Below, piece after piece: positions 34,206-45,083 of a stretch of DNA of 64,000 bases. How positions within the stretch are numbered: the stretch's first letter is position 1; each line of letters starts with the position of its first letter. A program made the translations under genes and the position numbers. Source of the DNA: Siphonodentalium dalli (Eukaryota > Mollusca > Scaphopoda > Gadilida > Siphonodentaliidae). The DNA lies in NCBI GenBank assembly GCA_032622095.1, contig CP136068.1, forward strand, positions 50,894,443-50,958,442. The letters are read 5' to 3'. The notes beneath the pieces were generated by a model that saw only the letters and a list, made by a program, of their open reading frames with translations, did not search any database and was not told where the DNA came from.

Positions 34206-34639
34206 TCGAGCCGGGGCCGTAGTACACTTTTAGTGACCATAAATCTATACGTTCGGTTTTGCCGAATAACCGAACAAATGTTGTCAACTGTTTTCACGTT
34301 TATTCTCACTTATACCGTGTTTATATCCGTTTTATCCTATTTGTTGTTGTGTATTGCATTACTTTGATCAAGTCTGCGCTTGTGTTATTCTCACAAAAGG
34401 TAATGCGTGTTTACATTTCACAATTCCGCCTTACAGTCTGCGAGTGCGACGGAAAAAATTTCCACATGTCCGACCGCCATTGGCATTGATTCCTTAAATA
34501 CGAGACTATTTAATCGAATGAGGTCAAATATTCGCATATAACTTGACTCATATGTTATTCTGCACAATTCTGGCCAGTGCCGACTTTCATTTCGCATTAC
34601 TTTCGTTTTTATCGAAATATAACCGTTTTCTATGGAGAT
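34206..34639. other. Unannotated stretch
   Basis: Overlapping frames on both strands, 76-96 codons long, have no recognised domain. No structure is visible. Confidence 0.4.
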
Positions 34640-34735
34640 TCCCATGTAAATTTGTTCAACCAAAAAAATTCATAGTTTTGCCAATTTCAAGCTAGTTTAA
34701 TACTTTATAGCATGGTCAGGGCATAATCTGGCCTA
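34640..34735 (+). repeat. Partial copy of the 165-bp direct repeat
   Basis: AAAAAAATTCATAGTTTTGC, CAATTTCAAGCTAGTTTA and AGCATGGTCAGGGCAT match the end of the block at 34875-35060. Confidence 0.65.
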
Positions 34736-34874
34736 TCGAGTGATGGTAGACGTTCCTTCAGTGTGCACAACAAATATTTGGTCCCAACGAAGCAGGCTAA
34801 ATTCCTGAAATTTGTCAATTGACTTTGAGTGTGAAGAAAATATTCATTTAAACTTCCAAAATTGGTTGAAATAT

Positions 34875-35060
34875 GCTCAACAACATTCAGTTGAATGGTG
34901 ACATTATTTATAGTCACCGACTAACTTCCACGATGAATAAAATTTGTTTTTATTGATGACAATTATGTCGCGAGTCATAAAAATGTTAATTTTCTGAAGA
35001 AAAAAAATTCATTGTTTCGCCAATTTCAAGCTAGTATTGAGCATGGTCAGGGCATTACAT
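34875..35060 (+). repeat. 165-bp direct repeat, copy B
   Basis: This runs from CAACAACATTCAGTTGAATG through TTATAGTCACCGACTAACTT, TTATGTCGCGAGTCATAAAA and CAATTTCAAGCTAGT. It is almost identical to 35424-35590, 549 bp downstream. Confidence 0.85.
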
Positions 35061-35099
35061 ATAATGATTAAGATTGCTAAAGAACTGAAATAATGAAAT

Positions 35100-35411
35100 G
35101 GGAAACTTTTACTGACATCTGGTAAGGATTGAGGAGCAGATGCTAGAGGCCCCCACCCCCACCCCCCATGGAAGACGGAATACCACTTAACACAGAAGTT
35201 GGAATACGGAATACCATATGGAATACATAAAAATATATGAAAACTTCATTTTTTGGAAGGTCGGCGTACGAATACCGGTATTTTTGGAATACCGAATACC
35301 TCCTAACAGAGGGGCTGGAAATACGGCGTACCTCATACTAGTAACAGGGCATGGAATACGGCATACGATGCTATGGAGCCTCCGAGCCTCCCAATATATT
35401 GTCTGCTCCAC
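35100..35411. repeat. GGAATAC-rich block between the direct repeats
   Basis: GGAATACGGAATACC variants recur on both strands (35180-35360). The block is bounded by GGAGCAGATGCTAGAGGC at 35132 and an imperfect inverse ending TCTGCTCC at 35411. That could mark a small inserted element, but no TSD is visible. Confidence 0.4.
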
Positions 35412-35423
35412 ATCTCAATAGAA

Positions 35424-35590
35424 TTCAACAACATTCAGTTGAATGGTGACATTATTTATAGTCACCGACTAACTTCCACGATGAATCAAATTTGTTTTTA
35501 TTGGTGACAATTTATGTCGCGAGTCATAAAAATGTAAATTTTCTGAAGAAAAAAAATTCATTGGTTTGCAAATTTCAAGCTAGTTTATAG
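35424..35590 (+). repeat. 165-bp direct repeat, copy C
   Basis: This is the near-identical partner of 34875-35060. The high identity implies a recent local duplication or an assembly effect. Confidence 0.85.
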
Positions 35591-36133
35591 CGAACATGGG
35601 AACCAAGGTACAATTTATGCCATTTAGGCACACTTCAGAGTGAAATCTGGGCTTATATTTAGGCGAGAATCCAAATCTAGATTCTCGCAAATTACCCTGG
35701 ATTCTCATGAAAAAGTATATATGGATTCTCGCAAAATCAGATGAAATATATGCCCTAGTGGAAATATAGCAAATCGTTTAATGCTTTAGAAATTTTGTTT
35801 TCGGAGATTTATATATATGTTTAAAGACATATTATGGAATTTTTCGGGAGCGAGAAATTGATAAGTTAGTGCTCAGGCACTTTTCCAACGTGGGGAATGT
35901 TATCATTCTACTAACATCATTGAAAATTTCCAAAAAGATCTACCACACCACTTCATATAGAACATCGTCTGAACTACTCCAAATTGTAAATATTTACATC
36001 TCGATTCGGGGCGCAACTATCGGCTGTAATTAAACAAAAATCATTTTGCCATCGAGAGTCATTGCATTTAACTAATATATAAGAATGACGTTGTGTAACA
36101 TCCATTTGGATTAATATTCGTAACAAATAACTA
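35591..36133. other. Unannotated stretch with a small hairpin
   Basis: GCGAGAATC (35663-35671) pairs with GATTCTCGC (35680-35688). GGATTCTCGCAAA-like phrases recur up to 35735. No gene is visible. Confidence 0.45.
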
Positions 36134-36140
36134 CTTTGAG

Positions 36141-36701
36141 CAGGGGGGGGTCGGAAAAAAAATTCAGGCACGTATGGCATTTTTTCCCTTTCGATCATTT
36201 TTTGTACCCACCCACCCCCACCGCCAAATTTTTTTCCGTTTTCGGCAGTTTTTTCCGACCATTTTTTGACACCCACCCCCCCCCTTTTAACACTAAAACA
36301 GAGATTTGCGGGGGGAAATTCACTGTAAACAGCTGTATATGAATTTCTGTGCATACTATTTATCATGGATGTTAACATGGACATGTAAATAGGAATGAGT
36401 AATTTTGAGGTCATTCGGCCAAAAAAACATGGCTGCCAGCGGCCATCTTGGATTTCAAAATTTGCAACAAAATACAACACGATAACTGCCTGCAGTCAGT
36501 TTACCAGTTAGAATTACATTATTTCTCTCATTCAAACTGATTCAAAGTGGTTTTGAAGCCCAACTCATTGCCAAAACACTAAAAACAAGCAGGAATTTTT
36601 TTTTTAGTTGCGGAAAAAATTGCTTGTTGGTGGCTTTGACCACCCACCCACCCCGGCATACTTGCCGGAAGAAATTTTTTCACCCCCCCCCCCCCCCCCT
36701 G
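36141..36701. mobile_element. hAT-like non-autonomous element, 561 bp
   Basis: The left end CAGGGGGGGGTCGGAAAAAA and the inverse of the right end (CAG, a long G run, then TGAAAAAATTTC) form imperfect TIRs. CTTTGAG flanks both sides (36134-36140 and 36702-36708), a 7-bp direct repeat where hAT usually gives 8. The interior at 36345-36465 contains one unit of the 160-bp satellite found at 37456-38735. The 168-codon minus-strand frame at 35974-36480 spans the left junction and is not a gene. Confidence 0.6.
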
Positions 36702-36708
36702 CTTTGAG

Positions 36709-36924
36709 AAAGATTATTCTTAATTTCTATTTATTTGATCACTCTGCCCGGTGTCTGCCGGAGTGTTTCACATCACTTTAATCAAGGAAGACTGTTAAGA
36801 AAAACTGCATTTCAAGACCACCAAACAACTTTCCTTTTTAGGGCCACCACATCTTCCAAATATGTACTTCTTCCATTTTGCTATCAAAGACCGAAAAATG
36901 TCGTTAAACTAGAGATCCAAATAC
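36709..36924. other. Unannotated stretch
   Basis: No recognised feature. A 73-codon frame at 36735-36956 lacks domains. Confidence 0.4.
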
Positions 36925-37440
36925 CCCCTAAGGGCCCCTCTATCTTGAGATATTAAAGACCGAAAAATGTCGTTAAACTATAAAGACCGAAAAATGTCGT
37001 TAAACTAGAGATCCAAATACCCCCTATATTTTGAGATATTATAAAGACCGAAAAATGTCATTAAACTATTAATTGTTGTTGCTGTTGTTTATTAGGGTTT
37101 ATCGTCATTCTAGCCGCTAGGCCACACACGACGTTGTCAATTTTACGGGTGGAGGAAAGACCACACAGAGGCTCAATTTCACCGGGAAGTTGTTCCACTG
37201 CGTGTAGAAACCACCGACCCCCGGAAAGCAATTGACAAACTTGCCCAGATACACGATTCCGGTCACCCTCCCTATGGTGGGGTTAGAACCAGCTTCGTCA
37301 GCGCTGGACGGCCTGGGACGACGTAATTCACCTGGCACTCTACCGACTGGACCACCGGGGGCCCCCATTAAACTGTTAAAGACCGAAAATGTCGTTAAAT
37401 TGTAAAGTTTGAGCTATTGCCATGGCTTTGTCGTCCGTGT
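36925..37440. repeat. AAAGACCGAAAAATGTCGTT short tandem repeat
   Basis: AAAGACCGAAAAATGTCGTT followed by AAACT recurs at about 36955, 36981, 37043 and 37379, and AGAGATCCAAATACCCCCT occurs twice (36911 and 37007). The SINE at 37073-37366 inserted into the fourth unit. A weaker unit, AAAGAACGAAATATGACGTT, appears at 38824 beyond the 160-bp satellite. Confidence 0.75.
37073..37366 (-). mobile_element. tRNA-derived SINE, 294 bp, with TSD
   Basis: Read on the minus strand, the 5' end at 37366 is followed by an A box TGGTCCAGTCGG (37354-37343) and a B box GGTTCTAACCC (37290-37280). The box spacing of 64 bp is longer than in a tRNA and suggests an enlarged head. A body follows, and the tail carries AATAAACAAC and CAA repeats. 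The flanks ATTAAACTATTAA (37060-37072) and ATTAAACTGTTAA (37367-37379) form a 13-bp TSD with one mismatch. The 83-codon minus-strand frame at 37117-37368 is a by-product. Relatives of the tail and head occur at 32865 and 55252. Confidence 0.85.
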
Positions 37441-37455
37441 GTATGTGTGTACGTA

Positions 37456-38735
37456 AGGCGTCAACAATACAGGCTACAGGTCGTACCTTTGGTCGGATCA
37501 TTATGAAATTTGTCATAGCTGTTGACATCAACATTTAGACCAGATTATTAATTTTGGGATCATTCGGAAAAAAAACATGGCCGCCAGTGGCCATCTTGGA
37601 TTTCAAAATTCAATCCATTAGCACGGGCTACAGGTCGTAATGTTTGTCTGATCATCATGAAATTTGTCAAGAATGTTAATAATGACATGTAGATGGGAAC
37701 GAGTCCTTTTGGGGTCATTCGGCCAAACATGGCCGCAGCAGCCATTTTGGATTTTAGTCTTTATATGACTAAATCTTTAGCACGGGCTACAGGTCTTAAC
37801 TTTAGTCTGATCATCATAAAATTTGTCATGGCTGTTGAAATTGGAATGTAGATGGGAACGAGTCATTTTGGGGTCATTCGGACAAAAAACATGGCGGCCA
37901 GTGGCCATCTTGGATTTAAAAAATTTAATCCATTAGCACGGGCCACAGGTCGTACTGTTTGTCTGATCATCATGAAATTTGTCATGGATGATAATATTGA
38001 CATGTAGATGGGAACGAGTAATTTTGGGGTCATTCGACCCAAAAACATGGCCGCCAGCAGCCATCTTGGATTTTACTCTTTGTATGACTAAATCCTTTAG
38101 CACAGGCTACAGGTCGTACCTTTAGTCTGATCATCATAAAATTTGTCATGGCTGTTGAAATTGGAATGTAGATGGGAACGAGTCATTTTGGGGTCATTCA
38201 GACAAAAAACATGGCCGCCAGTGGCCATCTTGGATTTCAAAATTGAATCCATTAGCACGGTCCACAGGTCGTACTGTTCGTCTGATCATCATGAAATTTG
38301 TCATGGATGATAATATTGAAATGTAGATGGGAACGAGTAATTTTGGGGTTATTCGGCCAAAAAACATGGCCGCCAGCAGCCATCTTGGATTTTACTCTTT
38401 GTATGACTAAATTCTTTAGCACGGGCTACAGGTCGTACTTTCAGTCTGATCATCATAAAATTTGTCAAGAATGTTAATAATGACATGTAGATGGGAACGA
38501 GTCATTTTGGGATCATTTGACACAAAAACATGGCCGCCAGCAGCCATCTTGGATTTTACTCTTTGTATGACTAAATCCTTTAGCACGGGCTACAGGTCGT
38601 ACCTTTAGTCTGATCATCATGAAATTTTTCATGGCTGTTGAAATTGGAATGTAGATGAGAATGAGTCATTTTGGGGACATTCCGACAAAAAAACATGGCT
38701 GCCAGCGGCCATCTTGGATTTCCAAATTCAATTCT
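37456..38735. repeat. ~160-bp satellite, eight units (CCATCTTGG type)
   Basis: GCACGGGCTACAGGTCGT-like starts occur at 37621, 37780, 37936, 38100, 38255, 38419 and 38583, with a diverged first unit at about 37465. Spacings alternate between about 155 and 164 bp, so the real repeat may be a ~320-bp dimer. Each unit ends in ATGGCCGCCAGYGGCCATCT, which carries an internal GGCC palindrome. Minus-strand frames of 61 codons (37560-37745 and 37863-38048) are unit-derived. Confidence 0.9.
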
Positions 38736-39847
38736 AAATCTTTCCATTCATTGCTCATCACACAAATTTAACTTCTTCTCAAAGTTGAGCTACAGTGTCA
38801 TTGATACTTTCATTTGAGACATTAAAGAACGAAATATGACGTTACACCATTAATGATCATTAATACATAATTTGTGTTTATGAAAGTCTGGTACAGACAG
38901 TTTGTTTCCAGTACATATTCATTGGAACGTAAACAATTATTCTCTGACAAATCATGTTAATATTGCCTTTCGTTACTGGTTTCCTTGACTCACATATCTC
39001 TCACTTCTTAATACTTATAATTAAAACAAATGTTCTGTGTTTTGTGTCACTTCTTAATAGCATTCTGTATTCTGCTATTGAAAAACAGTTGTAGTATACC
39101 TTAAAGGTATGAAGGCCTTGGTGGGTATCATGTGAACATATTTCCACCTGTCAAAAACCGCTACAAACGAAATAATATTCAAATATAGACAGACTTTGTT
39201 AATATACAAATGAGAAATATCTCATAAACATTATGTTATAGTCGTAAATTTGCCGACTTTTATGTAAACAAAGCATAAAAAGTTACTTTCCTGATGTTTC
39301 TTTATATTATGATGGTAAACATAAAGAGCGTTCTTTGTTGCTCAATTCCTTATTTGGAAATAATAAAGAGCGTTTATACCATTTGTGTGTGATTAGCCAG
39401 TAGCATTATGCTGCCTTCTATAACACAATCAGACTCTTGTTTAGGTAAAATTTAGTAGGTCTTTATGTAAGCATAATGTTTAAGGGATAGTGATCGTATA
39501 TTTGAACCAAAATGTATGCGTTTTAATATTGATCTGTTTACGGTGTTTGGAACAAATATTTTCGACAACTAAACCCTCTCGTCCCTTTAATATAATTAAT
39601 ATAACATCCCTCATCCAATAATCTCCAAATTGCATATCTAATTACACGTAACACCGCCCCTCATCATTTGTCAATTGTACACCCTTTTTTGCTGCTTCTG
39701 TTGCAACTGCTCAATTTCTTTAAAAATTATTGAAAAAATGGCCCTCCGGCCTGCGACATTTACCTCCGATTTAGTTTTTTCGATCATCGGTCCACACCAA
39801 AATTGAGCACACGTCCCTATATAATATACCTATTTAAACCGAGTATA
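38736..39847. other. Unannotated stretch
   Basis: CTCAAAGTTGAGCTACAGTG near 38777 is a third member of the phrase seen at 7310 and 8075. TAAAGAGCGTT occurs twice (39325 and 39365) and its inverse recurs at 56895-57300. No gene is visible. Confidence 0.45.
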
Positions 39848-40370
39848 CACTCTTAGAACAAATGTGTATAAATACTACACAATATGTGTTACATTTGATC
39901 TTAAACAAAATTGTGTAGAAATGTAACATGACATAAATGTGTTGGTGGAATTTTCTCAACATTGAATATGAGTGAATATGTGAGTATATTATATTTAATA
40001 GATGAGATATGTTCTATTTGAGACATAAACCTCGTAAAAGCTGCCATAATAAAAAATTGGCAGCTGCTTTAAAACTTTGAGCTACACAATTATGTGTTGT
40101 TCAGTTTTTACACAAGCATAGTGTATAACAAAGTTTAAAGCTGCTGCCAATTGTTTGTTCTGTGGTAGGTTTTACGAGTTTTGTGTCTCCAATAGAACAC
40201 ATTTCATCTAATAACTATGATACACTCACATATTCAATCATATTCAACATTGATGATATTCCACCGACACATTTAATAATTATATGTCATGTGTCATTTC
40301 TACAAAATTTTGTTTAAGATCAAATGTAACACATTTTGTGTAGTATTTATACACATTTGTTCTAAGAGTG
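39848..40370. mobile_element. 523-bp near-palindromic MITE, TA-flanked
   Basis: The ends are CACTCTTAGAACAAATGTGT and its exact inverse, each flanked by TA (39846-39847 and 40371-40372). The arms pair through most of the element (about 230 bp each), for example TAAACAAAATTNTGTAGAAA and AGACAYAAAACTCGTAAAA, around a centre near 40110. TA targeting fits Tc1/mariner-like elements, but the family is unproven. It has no coding capacity and could form a large hairpin. Confidence 0.85.
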
Positions 40371-40372
40371 TA

Positions 40373-40856
40373 CACGGTGGTGTAATAGAAGAACCATTAA
40401 TTTAACCGTAACCGTAGCATATTTCCACGTATACGTGTACGTTTTCACGACAAATCCCCGCTGATCTGTTATTAATGAACCAAACAATTAACATGTCAAC
40501 ACACTCTGGCCCGCCAATGCTACAGTGTATAAACGTAACGGGGCAAATATGCATATTATATTGACAGCTAACGAGAACATTCATCACCAATAATCTGCTC
40601 ACCCCTTTCAGTCGATACGATAGAAACTAAACGATTTGTTACTTCTAATTACCCGTACTTAATTACACTACTTGCGTGTTAATAAAGTACGACCCCCCCC
40701 CCCCCCAATCACAACTAAAGGTGAAACATGGGATTTAGAACATTAATATTCACTCTTACACAGTTCCACATTCAAGGTGTGTCTTGTGTAATCGTATGTC
40801 AGTTGTAACGTTGTGAAACCGCAACCGAACTGAATTATTCTATTGCTAAATAGTTC
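40373..40856. other. Unannotated stretch with a poly-C tract
   Basis: A run of about 15 C lies at 40691-40706. A 66-codon minus frame at 40402-40602 has no recognised domain. Confidence 0.4.
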
Positions 40857-41080
40857 ATGGGTGACCTGATGCATGCATCTTAGTTTTCTTGTATTCATTG
40901 ACTATGACAATCCTTCCACCGATACATTTAATCGACATGCCAATAGTTTTCTCGCAGTTCTGAGCGGTTTGAGAACATTGTGTTCGAGATAAATGGATCA
41001 TTGGCTCGTTCTCAATAAAGAGTCCAATTGGCGATTCTGATAACACTTCACTGTGCCCCTCCAGCAATACGTGACTAGGG
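40855..41080 (-). CDS. Candidate exon, unrecognised Cys-containing peptide
   Basis: On the minus strand an acceptor-like ATTATACCCTAG is followed by an open frame of about 74 codons that ends in TGA at 40857-40855. The peptide includes LLEGHSEVLSESPIGLF, a Cys pattern C-x6-C-x9-C and a charged tail with EYKKTKMH. Its composition is more protein-like than most frames here, and it has no ATG start, as expected for an internal exon. No domain is recognised and no neighbouring exon was found. Confidence 0.25.
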
Positions 41081-41254
41081 TATAATTAGTCGCAGTTTAT
41101 CCATCGTGGTCATTCATGGAAGTTGTCGTAATTAGATGGGAGTGGGTGGTGGGTTGTACTGAACTCTATCCACAACATAGATTTATTCTTCATGTATACT
41201 GGACTAACTTTCTCTCACCACGCTATAGCTTGTTGTTGGGCTATTGCTGCTAGC

Positions 41255-42150
41255 GTTTGGGACAGATATCCAACCAATGCGCTCACAGTTGCAGGTTTGA
41301 GTCGTTATTTCGTGGGAATCTGGATTCAGAATCCGAATCCGATTACGGGGGCGGGGCTAATTCCCGATTCTAGGTCAGATTTTGAAATCCACGTGGTCTC
41401 CGATACTATGTTTAATGTTCTCCCAGCGTCAAACATGGCTCATGTATTTAACACAAGTATCATTTGTATCCTATATTTATAAAGTTCATGTTTTGTTGTG
41501 AAAGTCATGCTTTGCTTCTATGTGTATATATATATGGATAATGGCACCTAATTATCTGCCAGTCCGACTTAATCGCATCTTTTTTTTCAAGTTAAAGTGT
41601 GTTTATTGTTGAGGTCAAGCATTTCTAACAGCTCTAGGTCTCCTGAATCAAATTCCGAAGACGTTGTGGAGAACACACGAAACTTGTAAGTTGTACAGGG
41701 ACGTGGCGACAGGGGTTGATTAGGGTGTCTCGACCCCCCCCCCCCGAACTTTGGTACAATTTTCTTAGCTGTAGAGTCATTCATACGTGAGGCAAATCAG
41801 GATTATTTTGACTAACTTTTCCAAATAATGATACGTACAAGCCAGCAAACGCAACAAACAAACCCGATTTTAGATAAATAAATATACAAACTTATAACTA
41901 ACTCGGGGGAGGGGGTGACCGGTGATCTGTATATATGTTCAACTGGTTTTTGTAGTCATGTTGCTTTGCCATTACTAATTATTAATTGTCAGTGTAATAA
42001 CATATGGGAGAGGGGTACCATAAAGTGAGTCAGCACTTGTCCTCTAATCCCATTGTCTGTATAAACAGATGTATGTGTTATATATCATGTGTTATCTAAA
42101 TTTGACAAATATTTTAAAATAAATGTGTCTAAACTAAACTTTGGTACATT
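41255..42150. repeat. Dispersed block, left partner of 47655-48160
   Basis: Landmarks TAGCGTTTGGGACAG (41253) and TGTATGTGTTATATATCATG (42069) recur in the same order at 47656 and 48100. AATCTGGATTCAGAATCCGA with GTCGTTATTTCG also has related copies near 47690-47830. The spacing differs (about 815 versus 440 bp), so one copy has gained or lost DNA. The 96-codon frame at 41192-41482 overlaps this repeat and is not called. Confidence 0.4.
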
Positions 42151-42639
42151 TCCAGAAGTTGGAAATGTCATGCATGACACAACATTCGTTGGACATTAAT
42201 TTGACACCATATTTTGGTTGGAATTGTTCTCATTTTTTGATTTTTGTCAACAAGTAAAAGTTGGTTATTTTCCAATCTTAGGGTGTGTCAAGTTGGATTT
42301 TTTTTCCAAGGGGGTGAAAATGGAATTCTGCGAACCTGTGAGATTGATGTTTGGTTCAATGAGGGGTGCAGTTGGTCGAAAATTTGAGGAAACGTCTAGC
42401 CACGTCCCTAGAACTTGTAAGTGTGGGTACTTAATCAATAATTTGACTGACATTTGCACTATATAGTCCTGAGTTCCAAGAATAAGCTTTACACTTGTGT
42501 TTGTGCGATTGGGAGATGACTTCACGTGCGATCACAAGACCACAACATTAGCTTCATGGGCAGAGCTTTATTTTCCAACTATTGTACAGCACGTTGGCCA
42601 AAAAATGTCTGTGTTTCTTCACTATACAAAAACTATTGT
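42151..42639. other. Unannotated stretch
   Basis: Frames of 82 and 86 codons lie opposite each other at 42218-42525. Phrases such as CTAGCCACGTCCCTAGAACT recur in inverse near 41680-41710, so this is probably dispersed repeat. Confidence 0.4.
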
Positions 42640-43151
42640 GTAAAATGACTGCATTTAACGAAACAACACATTTTAAATATGAAATTGCTATAAGACTAGT
42701 TATAGTACATACGTATATCTGATAATCCATCGATATAATATAATCCTACTATTTCTTGAATAAGAAGGAACATATAATAACGAACAAAGCAGAATAAATT
42801 AGGTCAATGGTGACGTAGCCGCCGAATTTGAAATCGACATGCGTTCGGGTGGTATTTTATGGATGGAATTATGAAATGAACATGATATTATGAAAGTGAC
42901 AATGAAATTGACAATGCTTTGCTTCAAGTTCGCCATCAACCGAAGTGCTCCCCCAGCGTTACTATCAATAACATTATTATGTGACTAATTTCTGTAATAT
43001 TCTTCCCGTTTGCACTGGATAACACAAATTTGTCTCCGCATTTAAAATTCTTTGATATAGATCGTTTATATTCTGTAATAATTTGTACACAAGGGACGGA
43101 TTTTATTTGTATTTTTAAACTCCGAGGTGGCGATCTCTGTTTGTTTACATT
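42640..43151 (-). pseudogene. Decayed gene fragment, copy 2 (membrane-protein-like)
   Basis: This is the inverted partner of 27585-28020. On the minus strand the first frame reads through a PPRSLKI stretch, a Cys in VPCVQ and a second in FKCGDKF. A frame change near 42955 leads to GGALRL, a Ser/Thr/Pro-rich stalk and a hydrophobic segment (LFVIICSFLF) followed by two Lys and two stops (42752-42747). This order suggests a type I membrane protein with a very short tail, by inference. The 84-codon frame at 42936-43190 borrows its first 13 codons from the adjacent MITE. The homology to copy 1 starts exactly where that MITE begins. Confidence 0.4.
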
Positions 43152-43155
43152 ATTA

Positions 43156-43805
43156 AGGTAGCAATACACGATTTCCAGCAATTTTGCCAACCTGGGAGGG
43201 GTTACTGTACTTCAAATCAATGCTAAGCCATTATCGTTGGCATATATCCAATCGAGCATGTTTTAATTTCGACAGAAATTTTAGGTGTAATCATATAAAT
43301 GTACTTTTGGTTCTTCGTACAGTTTGTCATTGAGTTATGCCCCTTGGTTAGCACACACGAACCGCTCAATTTTACCCATTTTTTTACTCAAATTGGCCAT
43401 TTTCAACCCAAAAACAGACCATGAAAGAGCGAATGTCAGTAAATAAGATTCTTCCACCTGATAGAGCTATGCTAGAACTGAGAAATATTTGAAATAGAAA
43501 AAAAGTTATCGTATCAATTTGAAAAAAAAAGTCTTGCGAGCCCAGATGACAGAATTCAGGGGAGAGAAATCGGGCTATTTTCCTGTAATCAATAACACAG
43601 AGTTGGCCTTCACTGAATACGAAAACCCTGTTGCGTATCCAAATTTTGCACTTTTTTGAGAACTTTCCCAGTTTTGTAAAATAAATAAACCTTCAAACCA
43701 GTAATGACACAGTTAACACAGGCTACACTGGCCGTTATGCCCCCCAGATACTTATATTTCTATTTTTCAGACGACCTACAACCCGTGAAATCGTGTACTG
43801 CTACC
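43156..43805. mobile_element. TTAA-flanked MITE, copy 1
   Basis: TIRs read GGTAGCAATACACGATTTC at the left and, inverted, GGTAGCAGTACACGATTTC at the right. TTAA flanks both ends (43152-43155 and 43806-43809). TTAA targeting fits piggyBac or Kolobok; the GGTAGC terminus does not settle which. There is no coding capacity. Confidence 0.8.
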
Positions 43806-44235
43806 TTAAAGGAAAAATAGAGTTATCCCCCTTCAACGCGCAAATGTCCAGTTAAGTCTCTGACGTACACCGATAACTTTGATATATAACACATATGGTG
43901 TTTCTTCAGTGCGAATGGGAAATAAGGTCAATATAAGTAGTGTGGTTTCAATAAAAATGAACCAAATTCACCCAAATTAATGGTTATAGCGAGAGAAAAA
44001 AAAACAGTTAAATTATAAATGTGACATCATGCCCACCACCTTAAAACTAAACATCCCAGTCAAAAAGGCAGTCTGAACAGACATATTACATCTGTATTCT
44101 GCTGACCAAAGCATATGCACTGTGGTTATTTACTAGCCAGCCCCCCCCCCATCCCCCCGCATATGTTAAGACAATGTTCTTGTCACCCCCCCCCCCCCCA
44201 AATATGTTATCAATCAATACGCCTATTCGTAGGTG

Positions 44236-45060
44236 GGTGGTATCCGAGGAGTTTCATTGTTGGGATGTTCCCTTAGCAACACATTTCGTTACATGCAAAT
44301 CACTTTTATGTGGTCAGTCATAAACATGTAAGAACGCAACAAAATTCCAAACAAATCGTAAGGAATAACTAATGCATATATAATCACCCCTCCCCCAAAA
44401 TGTGAACCATGTTTATTTGGCCGGTCGGTGTACATTCAATGACCTAATTGTCAAGTTGAAATCACACTATTTAATTATTTATGGAATCTTATATACCATT
44501 TTTATGGTGCTGGTGCTCACGCGCTGTTCGTGATAACTCAGTAGCTGACTTTACCCCCTCTCCAATATACATATTGACATTACTCGGTCAATCGGAAACA
44601 CGACCAAGACTAAATAACCAACATTAATATGGCTTTTCACACCAGGTATCCAAGGAAATCCATTGTTGAAATGTTTGCGTGGCAACACGTTTCATTAAAT
44701 TAATGTCAATTTTATGTAATTACACATAACCGCACCACTCGAAAAGAATCGTACAGAGTAACTGATGCATATATAATCACATAACCAACCCCCCCCCCCC
44801 CCCCAAATGTGAACCGGAATGTTTTTTTTTTATCGATAGCAGACATACGTTGAATTTGTTTTTTGCCCTGTCGGTGTGATCATTCAGTGACTTGTCAAGC
44901 TGGAATCCATACTATCAAAGTTTACAGCCTCTGATACAAATACTCTACAAGCAAATGCACCTAATTCCGAGAACAGTCATAAATAGAAACTGTCAATAGT
45001 AACTCAGACACGAAGATAGGAAAGATAAAATGTTTCAGTAGATTTTCATTAATTTATCCA
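44236..45060. repeat. ~400-bp diverged dimer inside the spacer
   Basis: ATTGTTGGGATGTT, GCAACACATTTCGTTA, TGCATATATAATCAC, AAATGTGAACC and TCAATGACCTAATTGTCAAG (44258-44460) recur in diverged form at about 44662-44905. The dimer is carried again in the second spacer (46165-46990). It is an older duplication within the 1.93-kb unit. Confidence 0.7.
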
Positions 45061-45083
45061 ATTTGATATGTCTCTTTAATTAA

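Noticed and set aside
35974-36480. 168-codon minus-strand frame
   Set aside because: It spans the left end of a hAT-like element and poly-G/A tracts, and ends in a satellite unit. No domain is present and the composition is Gly/Lys low complexity.
37117-37368. 83-codon minus-strand protein rich in Gly, Pro and Arg
   Set aside because: It coincides with the SINE body between matched TSDs, so the frame is a by-product of a non-coding retroelement.
42936-43190. ATG-initiated 84-codon gene on the minus strand
   Set aside because: Its first 13 codons lie inside the TTAA-flanked MITE, so the start is accidental. Only the part below 43152 belongs to the older gene fragment.
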